A DNA stretch of 64,000 nt from assembly GCA_034434515.1 (NCBI GenBank), contig DAOTZA010000084.1, positions 1 through 64,000 on the forward strand, written 5' to 3'. The notes under the pieces are model-generated. The model saw only the letters and a program-made list of their open reading frames with translations, did not search any database and was not told where the DNA came from. This stretch comes from NAK19 sp034434515. Lineage in GTDB: Bacteria > Chloroflexota > Anaerolineae > Anaerolineales > UBA4823. Made by a program: the position numbers and the translations under genes. Shown here piece by piece: positions 17,214-24,908 of this stretch. Within the stretch, counting starts at the first letter, position 1. Every line of letters starts with the position of its first letter.

Positions 17214-17250
17214 CGGGATGGCTAAAACGATCAGCCGCCATCCCGTTTTT
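17214..17250. terminator. Probable rho-independent terminator beyond glpD
   Basis: CGGGATGGC (17214-17222) pairs with GCCATCCCG (17237-17245), with an inner GGCT/AGCC stem. Five T's follow on the plus strand; the minus-strand tail (GGTTCTTCTT) is only moderately T-rich. It lies about 70 bases beyond the glpD stop and separates glpD from the ABC operon. No rightward gene precedes it. The rest of 16994-17313 holds no gene that I can support. Confidence 0.55.
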
Positions 17251-17313
17251 ACCACCGGGAGAGAGACAACTCGTTCTGGCTTAGCCGAAATCTCGGCGTT
17301 TGTGTTTCTATGG

Positions 17314-18945
17314 CTAACGGAGAAGTTTGGGTCGATAGCGCTGGATATATTTCTGGTAGGCCTGTTTTTCTTGTTCTCTTCGACTCTTATCCCAACCAAA
17401 ATAATCACCGGCAACTTGAATAGCCGGGTCGAGGATATCCAAGCCCGCCGAATCGTTATATCCTCCCATACAGCGCCGCAACAACACATCCTGGATTGTT
17501 TCGGCCTGCTCCTCTTCAAAAGCGAAGATTACTTCAGCCGCTATCGTCGTATCTCCAGCATGTAATCTTTCTTTCAATTTCGGTTCTTTTTGCGTCAAGG
17601 CAAGGATTTTCTCCGCTCTAACGCCATAGATTTCGGTCAGATGGCGGGCAATATCCTGCTCGAAACCGCTTTTGGCAAGAAATTGTTTTTGAAATTCAAT
17701 AAAACTCCCTTCACCTGCACCCGGTAAATGAATTTTATTTGTGACACAGGGCTTGAGTGATCGGTTCAACTTCTTCCCAATTAAGTCAACACATTGTTCA
17801 GCCAGATTCCGGAAGGTAGTCAGCTTTCCTCCAATGATTGAAATCAACCCCTCTACTTCTGGGGCATGGTCATGAATAATATGGCGCCGGGTAATGGCGG
17901 CCGTTTTCTTCTCCCCCACATAAGGCAAAGGACGAATTCCTGAATACGTGTAGAGTATCTTTTCGAGATTGATTTGAGCTGATGGAAAAATATCATTGGC
18001 TTCATTCATCAAATAAGTCATTTCCTCATCATCAATCTCAACATGGTCTAAGTCCCCTTGATAAGGTAAATCAGTGGTTCCAATCAAAATCCGTCCCGTC
18101 CATGGGATAACAAACATCGGCCGGCCATCTGCGCGGGCTTCAAAATATACCGCCATTTTTGGTGCTCCAGGGAAAACCGGTACAACGAGGTGGCTGCCCT
18201 TTGTTCCCCCGATAAGGCGTTTCAATGGTTTGCCGACACCCTTCAATACCTCATCGACCCACGGGCCGCCAACATTAACCACCAGCTCCGCTGAAACGGA
18301 GTAGGTTTTCTGATCTAACAAATCCTGAAACTCAACCCCACAGACACGATTGCCGTCCATGATGAAACGGTTCACGCGGGCATAATTCAAAAACGTCGCT
18401 CCCTGTTCCTGAGCAGAGAGAATGTTTTCAACCGAAAGCCGCTCAGCATGAGCCACCTGACAGTCATAATACATGGCTGCGCCGCTCAATCCCTCTGGAT
18501 TTAGTGCCCCAACCTGTTCAAATACCTGCTGCGGAGAAAGGATATGATGATGATCCAGACTCTTATCATAGGAGAGCACATCGTAGAGGATCATCCCCAT
18601 GCGGATCATCCAAGCTGGTCGGCGATTTTGTTTATAAAAGGGGAAAGCCATCCCCAAAGGTTTGACAAGATGAGGCGCATTGCGGAGTAATCTTTCACGC
18701 TCGGCAAGCGATTCACGAACAAGGTAAAACTCAAAGTATTCCAGATAGCGCAAACCGCCATGAATCAGGCGGGTAGACCAGGCCGAAGTTCCGCTGGAAA
18801 TATCCTCTTTTTCCAACACCAGCACCTTTAAGCCCCGTAGAGCCGCATCTCTGGCAATCGCGCTGCCATTTATTCCACCCCCTACAACAATGACATCCCA
18901 CTTTTGGGATAGTTTATCGGCATCGATCGGATGGTATCTCATCAT
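17314..18945 (-). CDS. glpD: Glycerol-3-phosphate dehydrogenase, FAD-dependent
   Basis: Oxidises sn-glycerol-3-phosphate to dihydroxyacetone phosphate and passes electrons to the quinone pool at the membrane surface. The ATG at 18945 (MMRYHPIDADKL) is preferred over the one at 18963 because GGAG lies at correct distance only for it; the product is 543 aa. It has the FAD-binding motif DVIVVGGGINGSAIARDAALRG, then EKEDISSGTSAWSTRLIHGG, LRYLEYFEFYLV and GGTKGSHLVVP. A C-terminal cap domain lies at about residues 400-510. No glpK or glpF is adjacent. The promoter region carries a possible operator. Confidence 0.93.
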   Translation of the reverse strand: MMRYHPIDADKLSQKWDVIVVGGGINGSAIARDAALRGLKVLVLEKEDISSGTSAWSTRLIHGGLRYLEYFEFYLVRESLAERERLLRNAPHLVKPLGMAFPFYKQNRRPAWMIRMGMILYDVLSYDKSLDHHHILSPQQVFEQVGALNPEGLSGAAMYYDCQVAHAERLSVENILSAQEQGATFLNYARVNRFIMDGNRVCGVEFQDLLDQKTYSVSAELVVNVGGPWVDEVLKGVGKPLKRLIGGTKGSHLVVPVFPGAPKMAVYFEARADGRPMFVIPWTGRILIGTTDLPYQGDLDHVEIDDEEMTYLMNEANDIFPSAQINLEKILYTYSGIRPLPYVGEKKTAAITRRHIIHDHAPEVEGLISIIGGKLTTFRNLAEQCVDLIGKKLNRSLKPCVTNKIHLPGAGEGSFIEFQKQFLAKSGFEQDIARHLTEIYGVRAEKILALTQKEPKLKERLHAGDTTIAAEVIFAFEEEQAETIQDVLLRRCMGGYNDSAGLDILDPAIQVAGDYFGWDKSRREQEKQAYQKYIQRYRPKLLR

Positions 18946-18972
18946 TTCTCTTACTCCATTCAAAGGAAAAGT

Positions 18973-19023
18973 TTGATAGTTATGATCAATCGGTATTGTA
19001 ATTTCTATCAGCTAGAATTTCTA
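18973..19023 (-). promoter_or_regulatory. Candidate glpD promoter with inverted repeat at the start site
   Basis: On the minus strand TAGAAA (19023-19018) and TACAAT (19000-18995) are 17 bases apart. Immediately downstream is TTGAT-N7-ATCAA (18989-18973) at the expected start point, a possible repressor site. The spacing (7) differs from the 4 of FNR sites, so I do not name the regulator. Confidence 0.4.
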
Positions 19024-19118
19024 TGTGGTATTCTTCACAATATACTGCGTCATTTGTACACTATGCCTCAGGGCTATATCACGCATCAACAGATGAAAAG
19101 CCAAATTTCATTCGCCGC

Positions 19119-20018
19119 TTATTTATAGACAACTTGCGGAGTGTCTCTCAACCACCATCGCTCTGTGGAAAAGATTAACAATGCCAGCCAGATCATCGCA
19201 AAACCGATTAATCGTTCGGACGTGAACGGTTCGTGGAACAACAAGACTCCCAGTAAAAATTGACAGGTCGGGGCGATATATTGCAGCAATCCCATTGTCC
19301 ATAAAGGCACCAGGCGTGCTGCGCTGCCAAACATCAATAACGGAATGACGGTAATCACCCCACTCAGAAGCACCAAAACGTTAACCCATAGCGTTCCATG
19401 CCCAAAGCCGCCTGCGCCATTCATCTCTTGGAGAATCAAATAAAGCACAGCCGGAAGAAAAAGCACCATCGTTTCCAGTGTCAAACCATATAACGATGAG
19501 AGCGGAGCAACTTTCTTCACCAAACCATAAAATCCGAAGGAAAATGCTAACGTCAATGCAATCCATGGCAAAGTATGGTATTGAATGGTCAGGTAGGCAA
19601 CTCCAAAAGCTGCAATCCCAACCGGCAACCACTGCGACCATCGCAAGCGCTCGCGTAAAAAAAGAACTCCCAGCAAGACGTTTACCAAAGGATTAATAAA
19701 GTACCCCAAGCTAGCTTCCAGCACAAAACCAGCATTCACTGCCCACACATAGGTGCCCCAATTGAGTGCCAGGAGACTGCCAGCTACAGCGTAAATCACC
19801 AGGTTTTTTTTGTTCCGCAGATGTTTACCAAACGCTTGCCATTCTTTCCGCTGAGCCAGAATGAAGGTCAACAAAAGAAAAGACCACACAAAGCGATGAG
19901 CCAGTACTTGAGGTGAGGGTATCGAAACCAGGGCTTTAAAGTACAAAGGGAAGAAGCCCCAGATCAAATAGGCGCCAAATCCGAGTAACAAACCTTTGCG
20001 ATTTATTCCTTCAACCAT
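19119..20018 (-). CDS. rarD: EamA-superfamily permease, RarD-like
   Basis: A 299-aa integral membrane protein with ten hydrophobic helices in two EamA repeats (about 10-140 and 150-290). The opening GLLLGFGAYLIWGFFPLYFKAL is typical of RarD, as are APTCQFLLGVLLFHEP and GSLLALNWGTYVWAVN. RarD was named for chloramphenicol sensitivity, and its transport substrate is not established. It lies leftward upstream of glpD, separated by 155 bases with a separate promoter, so no functional link is implied. Confidence 0.88.
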   Translation of the reverse strand: MVEGINRKGLLLGFGAYLIWGFFPLYFKALVSIPSPQVLAHRFVWSFLLLTFILAQRKEWQAFGKHLRNKKNLVIYAVAGSLLALNWGTYVWAVNAGFVLEASLGYFINPLVNVLLGVLFLRERLRWSQWLPVGIAAFGVAYLTIQYHTLPWIALTLAFSFGFYGLVKKVAPLSSLYGLTLETMVLFLPAVLYLILQEMNGAGGFGHGTLWVNVLVLLSGVITVIPLLMFGSAARLVPLWTMGLLQYIAPTCQFLLGVLLFHEPFTSERLIGFAMIWLALLIFSTERWWLRDTPQVVYK

Positions 20019-20288
20019 CCTTGTTCATCCGTTCTTTTCAGATCAAGCCGCGCAAAGAAAACGCAACATTTCTCAACACAGCATATAGGGTTGCATTTTT
20101 ACACAGCTTTGCTGAGGTTATCTGCAGGGGCTATGGTAGCCCTGCCGGAATGAGAATCGTTTATCCCCCTTCCTTGAAAGGAACCTTTCTCTTTAGTTGG
20201 AGCTGCTCCTATCAAATCCACATCGACAACCTCTTTGTAGGCAGAATTATACTCCAAAAAATGTGACAATCATCTGTTCTAAATAATC
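20019..20288. other. Intergenic stretch with no gene seen
   Basis: This is the first half of the 572-base gap between the RarD-like gene and cysE. I find no convincing coding frame, tRNA or repeat here. A possible short frame from 20021 looks like chance. The second half holds the cysE promoter and leader, listed separately. Confidence 0.5.
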
Positions 20289-20317
20289 TTGACATTCTAT
20301 ACCCTATTCCATACAAT
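20289..20317 (+). promoter_or_regulatory. Sigma-70-type promoter for the cysE leader transcript
   Basis: TTGACA (20289-20294, perfect) and TACAAT (20312-20317, 5 of 6) are separated by exactly 17 bases. The expected start is near 20324, immediately before an AAGGA ribosome site and a short leader ORF. This is the best-looking promoter I saw in the window. It lies about 270 bases upstream of cysE, implying a long leader. Confidence 0.75.
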
Positions 20318-20334
20318 ATTGAGTAAGGATTCCC

Positions 20335-20385
20335 ATGAACAGGATTTCGTCTCACCTCACTTGCTCCTGTAAACGGCGGGGATAA
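20335..20385 (+). CDS. Putative cysteine leader peptide upstream of cysE
   Basis: A 16-codon ORF reading MNRISSHLTCSCKRRG. AAGGA lies 5 bases before the ATG and TAA ends it at 20383-20385. Two Cys codons (TGC at 20362, TGT at 20368) are separated by one Ser codon and lie just upstream of RNA segment 1 of a four-segment pairing region. The next real gene is serine acetyltransferase, the first enzyme committed to cysteine synthesis. Ribosome stalling at the Cys codons when Cys-tRNA(Cys) is uncharged would fit attenuation control. The peptide itself probably has no other role. The assignment is inference from layout; the ORF is too short to prove by coding statistics. Confidence 0.62.
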   Translation: MNRISSHLTCSCKRRG

Positions 20386-20449
20386 TCACCGCCGTCAAAT
20401 CCTCACGCGTCCTCTCACCTCAAAATTGACGGCGGTTAAGTCCCCGCCC
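20373..20449 (+). promoter_or_regulatory. Attenuator-like mutually exclusive RNA structures in the cysE leader
   Basis: Segment 1 is 20373-20382, segment 2 is 20388-20398, segment 3 is 20426-20436 and segment 4 is 20441-20448. Segments 1:2 form 7 bp (ACGGCGG/CCGCCGT, 9-base loop) and 3:4 form 5-6 bp (GGCGG/CCGCC, 8-base loop). Alternatively 2:3 form 11 perfect bp (ACCGCCGTCAA/TTGACGGCGGT), with 1:4 adding 8 bp (GGCGGGGA/TCCCCGCC). A ribosome held at the Cys codons would mask segment 1 and favour 2:3; one reaching the stop codon would mask 1 and 2 and favour 3:4. No U-run follows segment 4, so any termination is not of the simple intrinsic kind. Confidence 0.6.
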
Positions 20450-20469
20450 GAAACCCACAATGTACAGTA

Positions 20470-20489
20470 CGTGTTTCCTGTCAAACACG
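20470..20489 (+). other. Additional hairpin in the cysE leader
   Basis: CGTGTTT (20470-20476) pairs perfectly with AAACACG (20483-20489) across a 6-base loop. It lies 20 bases after segment 4 of the attenuator-like region and about 100 bases before cysE. No T-run follows, so it is not an intrinsic terminator. It may contribute to the leader structure. Confidence 0.5.
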
Positions 20490-20590
20490 CTAGTCCACCT
20501 TTACGGTTGTGATTCATTCCTTTCGATTGGGAATAAAACAAATACTGCAATAACTGGCACAAGCATTGAAGATACCTGAAAGAGAAGAAA

Positions 20591-21292
20591 ATGTTTAACT
20601 CAATTCGCGATGATATTCAATCCGTCTTTGAACGCGATCCGGCAGCCCGCAGTTTTTGGGAAGTCATCTTTTGCTATCCGGGCATCCATGCTATCTGGGG
20701 ACATCGGATAGCCCATTGGCTCTGGACTCACCATCTTAAGTTTCTTGCCAGATGGTTTTCTCAACTCATGCGTGGCCTAACGGGTATCGAGATCCATCCC
20801 GGCGCGAAGATTGGTAAACGCTTTTTTATTGACCATGGCATGGGAGTTGTCATCGGCGAGACTGCCGAAATTGGTGACAATGTAACCCTTTATCACGGAG
20901 TAACCTTGGGTGGAACAAGTCTCAGTAAAGGAAAACGACATCCAACCTTAGGCAACAATGTCGTTGTTGGTGCAGGAGCAAAAGTTTTAGGGGCAATCAC
21001 GATTGGCGATAATAGCCGCATTGGGGCGAATGCTGTTGTCGTCAAGGATGTGCCGCCTAACTCTGTTGTCGTTGGTGTACCAGGACAGATTCTTCTTCGC
21101 AGTCAACCTCGCCAAAACGGAAAGCCAGATTTAGACCACGGGCGACTGCCTGATGCAATCGGCGAAACGCTTGCTCAACTGGTTGAGCATGTCAAGCGGT
21201 TAGAAGAGAGAATCGACGGACACCTGCCCAAAGAACCCGACTTACACACTCCCGTTCAGGGCGTATGGCAGGGGGAAGATTTCTCGATATGA
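20591..21292 (+). CDS. cysE: Serine O-acetyltransferase
   Basis: Acetylates L-serine with acetyl-CoA, giving O-acetylserine for cysteine synthesis. The 233-aa protein has the N-terminal helical region (AARSFWEVIFCYPGIHAIWGHR) and the left-handed beta-helix of hexapeptide repeats: IEIHPGAKIGKRFFIDHGMGVVIG..., VTLYHGVTLGGT and IGDNSRIGANAVVVKDVPPNSVVVGVPG. His in DHGMG and in YHGVTLGG are the expected active-site residues. The C-terminal ~55 residues are charged and variable. AAAGAGAAG precedes the ATG. The gene stands alone at the end of a ~265-base leader carrying attenuator-like features; no cysK is adjacent. Confidence 0.95.
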   Translation: MFNSIRDDIQSVFERDPAARSFWEVIFCYPGIHAIWGHRIAHWLWTHHLKFLARWFSQLMRGLTGIEIHPGAKIGKRFFIDHGMGVVIGETAEIGDNVTLYHGVTLGGTSLSKGKRHPTLGNNVVVGAGAKVLGAITIGDNSRIGANAVVVKDVPPNSVVVGVPGQILLRSQPRQNGKPDLDHGRLPDAIGETLAQLVEHVKRLEERIDGHLPKEPDLHTPVQGVWQGEDFSI

Positions 21293-21340
21293 TGCAGCTG
21301 TTCATCGGTCATATCCAGGGTAAAATGTTTGACACACCAA

Positions 21341-22054
21341 ATGAATCAGGTCAGGGACGCTCTCAAGAGACTTTTTCGCCAAACTATTCCGAGAATCCTT
21401 AGCATGATCGAGCCAGCCTCCCCCGCATATAAAACAAAGGCAAAGCAAGCCATAACCGTTGTCGTCGCATTCGCAATCCTAAACCTTGCCTGTCAAGCAG
21501 CCGCTCACCTCTTTATCCCGACCACGCCAACACTTCAATCCCCTATAGCAATCAACTCCCCGACCAGAAGCTCACCGTCAACGCCAATCCAACCCGCCAA
21601 AACTAATACCCCGCTTCCATCGCCAACCCCAAACCACACTCCAACCCAAAAAGCAGAGTCCCTGGGTTGCGAGGGCATCCTCGCCTTCCGCTTCATCGAT
21701 CCACCGGAACAAACCAGAGACCTCTTCGAGCACCACGCCCAGGGTACTTTTCTGATCTTCCATTTAGAGGCGATCAATCTCACTCAAAACTCGATTCAAA
21801 TTTATAGCGATGACTATACCCTAATCCTCCCCGCAGAAAATGACACAAGCCTAGTTAAACCTCACAAAGCAGCCACCAATTATCTATACCTGGTCCGAGG
21901 TGATAATTTTTATCAAGATAAGATAAAACCCAACGCGATCTGGCACACCTATCTTGCCTTCGATGTCCCCCCGCAAACAAAAGAATGGAAGCTTTTGCTC
22001 ACTCCAGGATCAGGAAATTCACCTCCGCTCTGCCAGACAACGCTTTCTCCCTGA
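21341..22054 (+). CDS. Membrane-anchored hypothetical protein with Pro/Thr/Ser-rich linker
   Basis: A protein of about 237 aa of unknown function. The N-terminal ~30 residues are basic, followed by one membrane segment (ITVVVAFAILNLACQAAAHLF). A ~50-residue Pro/Thr/Ser-rich linker then leads to an extracytoplasmic beta-rich domain (~95-237) containing GTFLIFHLEAINLTQNSIQI, somewhat like DUF4352-type immunoglobulin-like domains. The Cys in LNLAC does not fit a standard lipobox, because Asn is at -3. The frame also opens at a TTG (21329), but the ATG at 21341 seems more likely. It follows cysE by 48 bases and ends 2 bases before the converging GGDEF gene. Confidence 0.65.
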   Translation: MNQVRDALKRLFRQTIPRILSMIEPASPAYKTKAKQAITVVVAFAILNLACQAAAHLFIPTTPTLQSPIAINSPTRSSPSTPIQPAKTNTPLPSPTPNHTPTQKAESLGCEGILAFRFIDPPEQTRDLFEHHAQGTFLIFHLEAINLTQNSIQIYSDDYTLILPAENDTSLVKPHKAATNYLYLVRGDNFYQDKIKPNAIWHTYLAFDVPPQTKEWKLLLTPGSGNSPPLCQTTLSP

Positions 22055-22056
22055 GT

Positions 22057-24831
22057 TTACTTGGCGTTATCATCGGTGTGATGGGCGATCATCACGCGGT
22101 CTCCCCCTTCGTGCTTTGCAAGATAAGCAGCGGCATCACTGACCTGAATCAACCGTTCCACCGTTGAACCCAGGTCTGGATAAGCAGCCACGCCGATTGA
22201 AAGGGTAATTGGCCCGATTGATTTTCCTTCATATTCGTATGAGGTCTTTTTAACCGCCTCGCGCAAACTTTCGGCTCTTTGCCAGACATCCGATAGAGAG
22301 GCTTCGGGTAAGATTACCATGAACTCATCCCCACCATAGCGACAGGCGACATCCTCCCCGCGAAAGATTTTCTTCATCAAACTTCCAATTTGGCGTAGAA
22401 CCACATCGCCGGCGTCATGCCCATAACGATCGTTGATCGGTTTCATCTGGTCAATGTCACACATGATCAAACCAACAGAATACTTGTGACGCGCTGCCCG
22501 GCGAATCTCGCGGTCTAAAGTCTCCTCCATATAGCGGCGGTTGAACAAACCGGTCAGCGGGTCGCGGATCGCCTGGCTGCGTAATTTATCCCTAAGGTTC
22601 AAATTCGATAACGCCGGAGCAACATGCTCAGCAATCGACACCCCAATTTTGCTCAGCTCTTCCAGGTGATCATTACCCGGTTCATTCATCCCTGAATTAC
22701 GAATGTGCAATAATCCGATCGTTTCACCCTGGGCGATCAAAGGCACACAAATGTACCGATCGGGAAACGGCATTCCTAGGTGATCACAGAAAGGACCTTC
22801 TGAATTGCGAACAAGATGCACTTTACCGCGGCGGATGCCCCAACACTCATTTAATACCAACTCATTCTCACCGCTAGGTTCATTCCCCCATTGAGCCACC
22901 TTTTCTGCAACATCTTGGACTGTCCGCAATAAATACAGCGCCCCGACACTATCTGGCATTAAAATTTGCGCGTATCGAGCTATAATTGGGTAGGCTTCAT
23001 CAGCCGTCCGACAGGACTGTAACAAATCTCCCATCTCCGCCAGGAGCTTATTGCGCTTGTTGTGCATTTCGAGCTGAGAAATTTTTTCGCTCACGTGCCT
23101 CATTCGTTCTTCCAGTTCATCTGCACTCCATTTCCGATCCAGAGCATTGACGACAATATCGGCCATTGCCTTAACCGCCCCGATCTGATCGAAAATCGAA
23201 TCACTCGCACCCTCATTGCCTTCTATTCCCAGGTATCCAACCACTGTACGACGTAAAACCATCGGCACAGCAACGAGAAAATTGATATTTTGGGCATCAA
23301 AATAGACTTGTAATGGCGCGGGCATATCTCCTGCTCGGCAAAGAGCAACAATTTCTTGTCGATTAATTTTTTCCAATAGCCAGGAGAGGGCTGGGTCAAA
23401 AGGCTCTGGTAACTCAAAGGGCGGCAACAATCGATCAGATCCGCACCAACGAACCTGAGCCTGTAATCCACCACCCTCTCGTTTGAAAAGGTACACATAA
23501 CTTTTTTCGGCCCCCACATATTCAGCAAAGCTTCCGATCGCTTTTTCTAATAAAGTGTCTATTTGACGAGGGGCAGCATTTATTAGCCGAATAGCCAGAG
23601 CAGTCAGGAAATGATCAATACGCTGTCGCAATGTAGTTTGTTCTAAATCTCTGCGTATTCGGGCAAAGCGTTGCTCTATCTCATGCCTGGTATGCAAATC
23701 TTTCAATGCCAATCTCGCATTTTCAGCCACCTCAACCAAGAACTCTTTTCGCCGTTCAACGATCTCTTCTTCCGAGTGGGTATAAAAAAGGGTGATGATG
23801 CCTCGAATCTGATTATCGAGGTCAATAGGTACACCAACCGCCCATTGGAATAACTCACCCTCCTCTCCTAGAAGCACATCTTTCCAGTTTGCAGGATCCT
23901 CACTGATTTGTATTTGACCGCTGCGGGTAATTTTTCCAAATAGACCTCCGGCCGAACGAACAGCGGCGCCGGGACGAAAGACCTCCGGTTTGCGAGTAGC
24001 TTCAACCACGAATGATTCCCCATCATTTGAGCTTCCCATTAAAGCTACATAGGGCGTACTTCCAATCTCTTCCATCAACTCCAGCAGAACCTCCCATAAC
24101 TCTGTCTCACCTTTACAGTTAAAGAGCCTCTTTCCCGACTTTACCAAGAAATCCTTCAAATGGAGATCGTCCTCTAATTTATGGGTTCTCTCGATGAGCT
24201 CGGTGAGATCATGTCCATTAACCAGTATTCCGAGTGTTACTCCTAATTTATCAATTAAAGGTGTAAACGTCAGTTCAAACCAGCGTTTACCCTTAACCGT
24301 CATTAATTCGATCTGACGATTTACAGGTTGTTTGCTCGCAATTGCCCTTTTTTCGTCTTCCTCCAGGGTTTTAGCAATTTTCGGTGGGAAGAAATCCACA
24401 TCCGATCTTCCGATGAGTAAATCGATTGTTTTTCCAAGTGTTTTAGCAAAGGCTACGTTGACTTTTCGATAGCTCAAGCCAGGATCTTTAAATACGACAA
24501 GATCCGGTAATTGTTCCAGGAGCAGTTGGTATTCTTCTTTCTCGGAGCGGAGTTGGTCATACCGGGTGAAGGCATCCTTGATAGGAGGTAACAGGAACCA
24601 TAACAACCCAAAACAGGTCAAAGAACTTGCCGCAGCCAGGAAAGCCGAGATCAGATGACCTTGCGAAGGTTGGAATAATTCATACCCAAACCAAGCAATA
24701 GTCAGAACAGGCAAAATGAAAAGACCGGTCCAAATCCCGCGTCGTTGCGTTTGCTGCAAAAACCGAAAAAATAAATAAAATACTCCCACCTGACCAAGGA
24801 GTGCCAGGGTCCAGCCAATTATCTCTCCCAT
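22057..24831 (-). CDS. Membrane diguanylate cyclase with PAS and GAF sensor domains
   Basis: Probably makes cyclic di-GMP from two GTP. The 924-aa protein has three N-terminal membrane helices (~5-82), a PAS domain (~95-215, with LPDLVVFKDPGLSYRKVN), three GAF-like domains (~225-380, 410-565, 600-745) and a GGDEF domain (~755-918). The active site is intact (RYGGDEFMVILPEA), and the inhibitory I-site RGED lies exactly five residues before GGDEF, so product feedback is expected. FDNRRY-type motif FNRRYMEETLDREIRRA starts the domain. No EAL domain is present. It converges on the gene at 21341-22054. The PilZ protein at 12.1-12.9 kb is a possible effector. Confidence 0.92.
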   Translation of the reverse strand: MGEIIGWTLALLGQVGVFYLFFRFLQQTQRRGIWTGLFILPVLTIAWFGYELFQPSQGHLISAFLAAASSLTCFGLLWFLLPPIKDAFTRYDQLRSEKEEYQLLLEQLPDLVVFKDPGLSYRKVNVAFAKTLGKTIDLLIGRSDVDFFPPKIAKTLEEDEKRAIASKQPVNRQIELMTVKGKRWFELTFTPLIDKLGVTLGILVNGHDLTELIERTHKLEDDLHLKDFLVKSGKRLFNCKGETELWEVLLELMEEIGSTPYVALMGSSNDGESFVVEATRKPEVFRPGAAVRSAGGLFGKITRSGQIQISEDPANWKDVLLGEEGELFQWAVGVPIDLDNQIRGIITLFYTHSEEEIVERRKEFLVEVAENARLALKDLHTRHEIEQRFARIRRDLEQTTLRQRIDHFLTALAIRLINAAPRQIDTLLEKAIGSFAEYVGAEKSYVYLFKREGGGLQAQVRWCGSDRLLPPFELPEPFDPALSWLLEKINRQEIVALCRAGDMPAPLQVYFDAQNINFLVAVPMVLRRTVVGYLGIEGNEGASDSIFDQIGAVKAMADIVVNALDRKWSADELEERMRHVSEKISQLEMHNKRNKLLAEMGDLLQSCRTADEAYPIIARYAQILMPDSVGALYLLRTVQDVAEKVAQWGNEPSGENELVLNECWGIRRGKVHLVRNSEGPFCDHLGMPFPDRYICVPLIAQGETIGLLHIRNSGMNEPGNDHLEELSKIGVSIAEHVAPALSNLNLRDKLRSQAIRDPLTGLFNRRYMEETLDREIRRAARHKYSVGLIMCDIDQMKPINDRYGHDAGDVVLRQIGSLMKKIFRGEDVACRYGGDEFMVILPEASLSDVWQRAESLREAVKKTSYEYEGKSIGPITLSIGVAAYPDLGSTVERLIQVSDAAAYLAKHEGGDRVMIAHHTDDNAK

Positions 24832-24908
24832 CTCCCCATCCTTTCCTCAATTCGTATTAGAATGTGTGCCAGGTTCAGTTTTGCCTCAAGTAAATGATGG
24901 TAACTTTC

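Noticed and set aside
20373..20449. REP/BIME-like repetitive element
   Set aside because: The two GC-rich arms are each hairpins and form an inverted repeat, as in REP pairs. I saw no other copy in 64 kb, and the fit with a Cys leader peptide before cysE is better explained by attenuation. A genome-wide search for repeats would decide.
20289..20590. T-box riboswitch for cysE
   Set aside because: No recognisable T-box antiterminator sequence (AGGGTGGNACCGCG-like) or specifier-loop layout was found in the leader.
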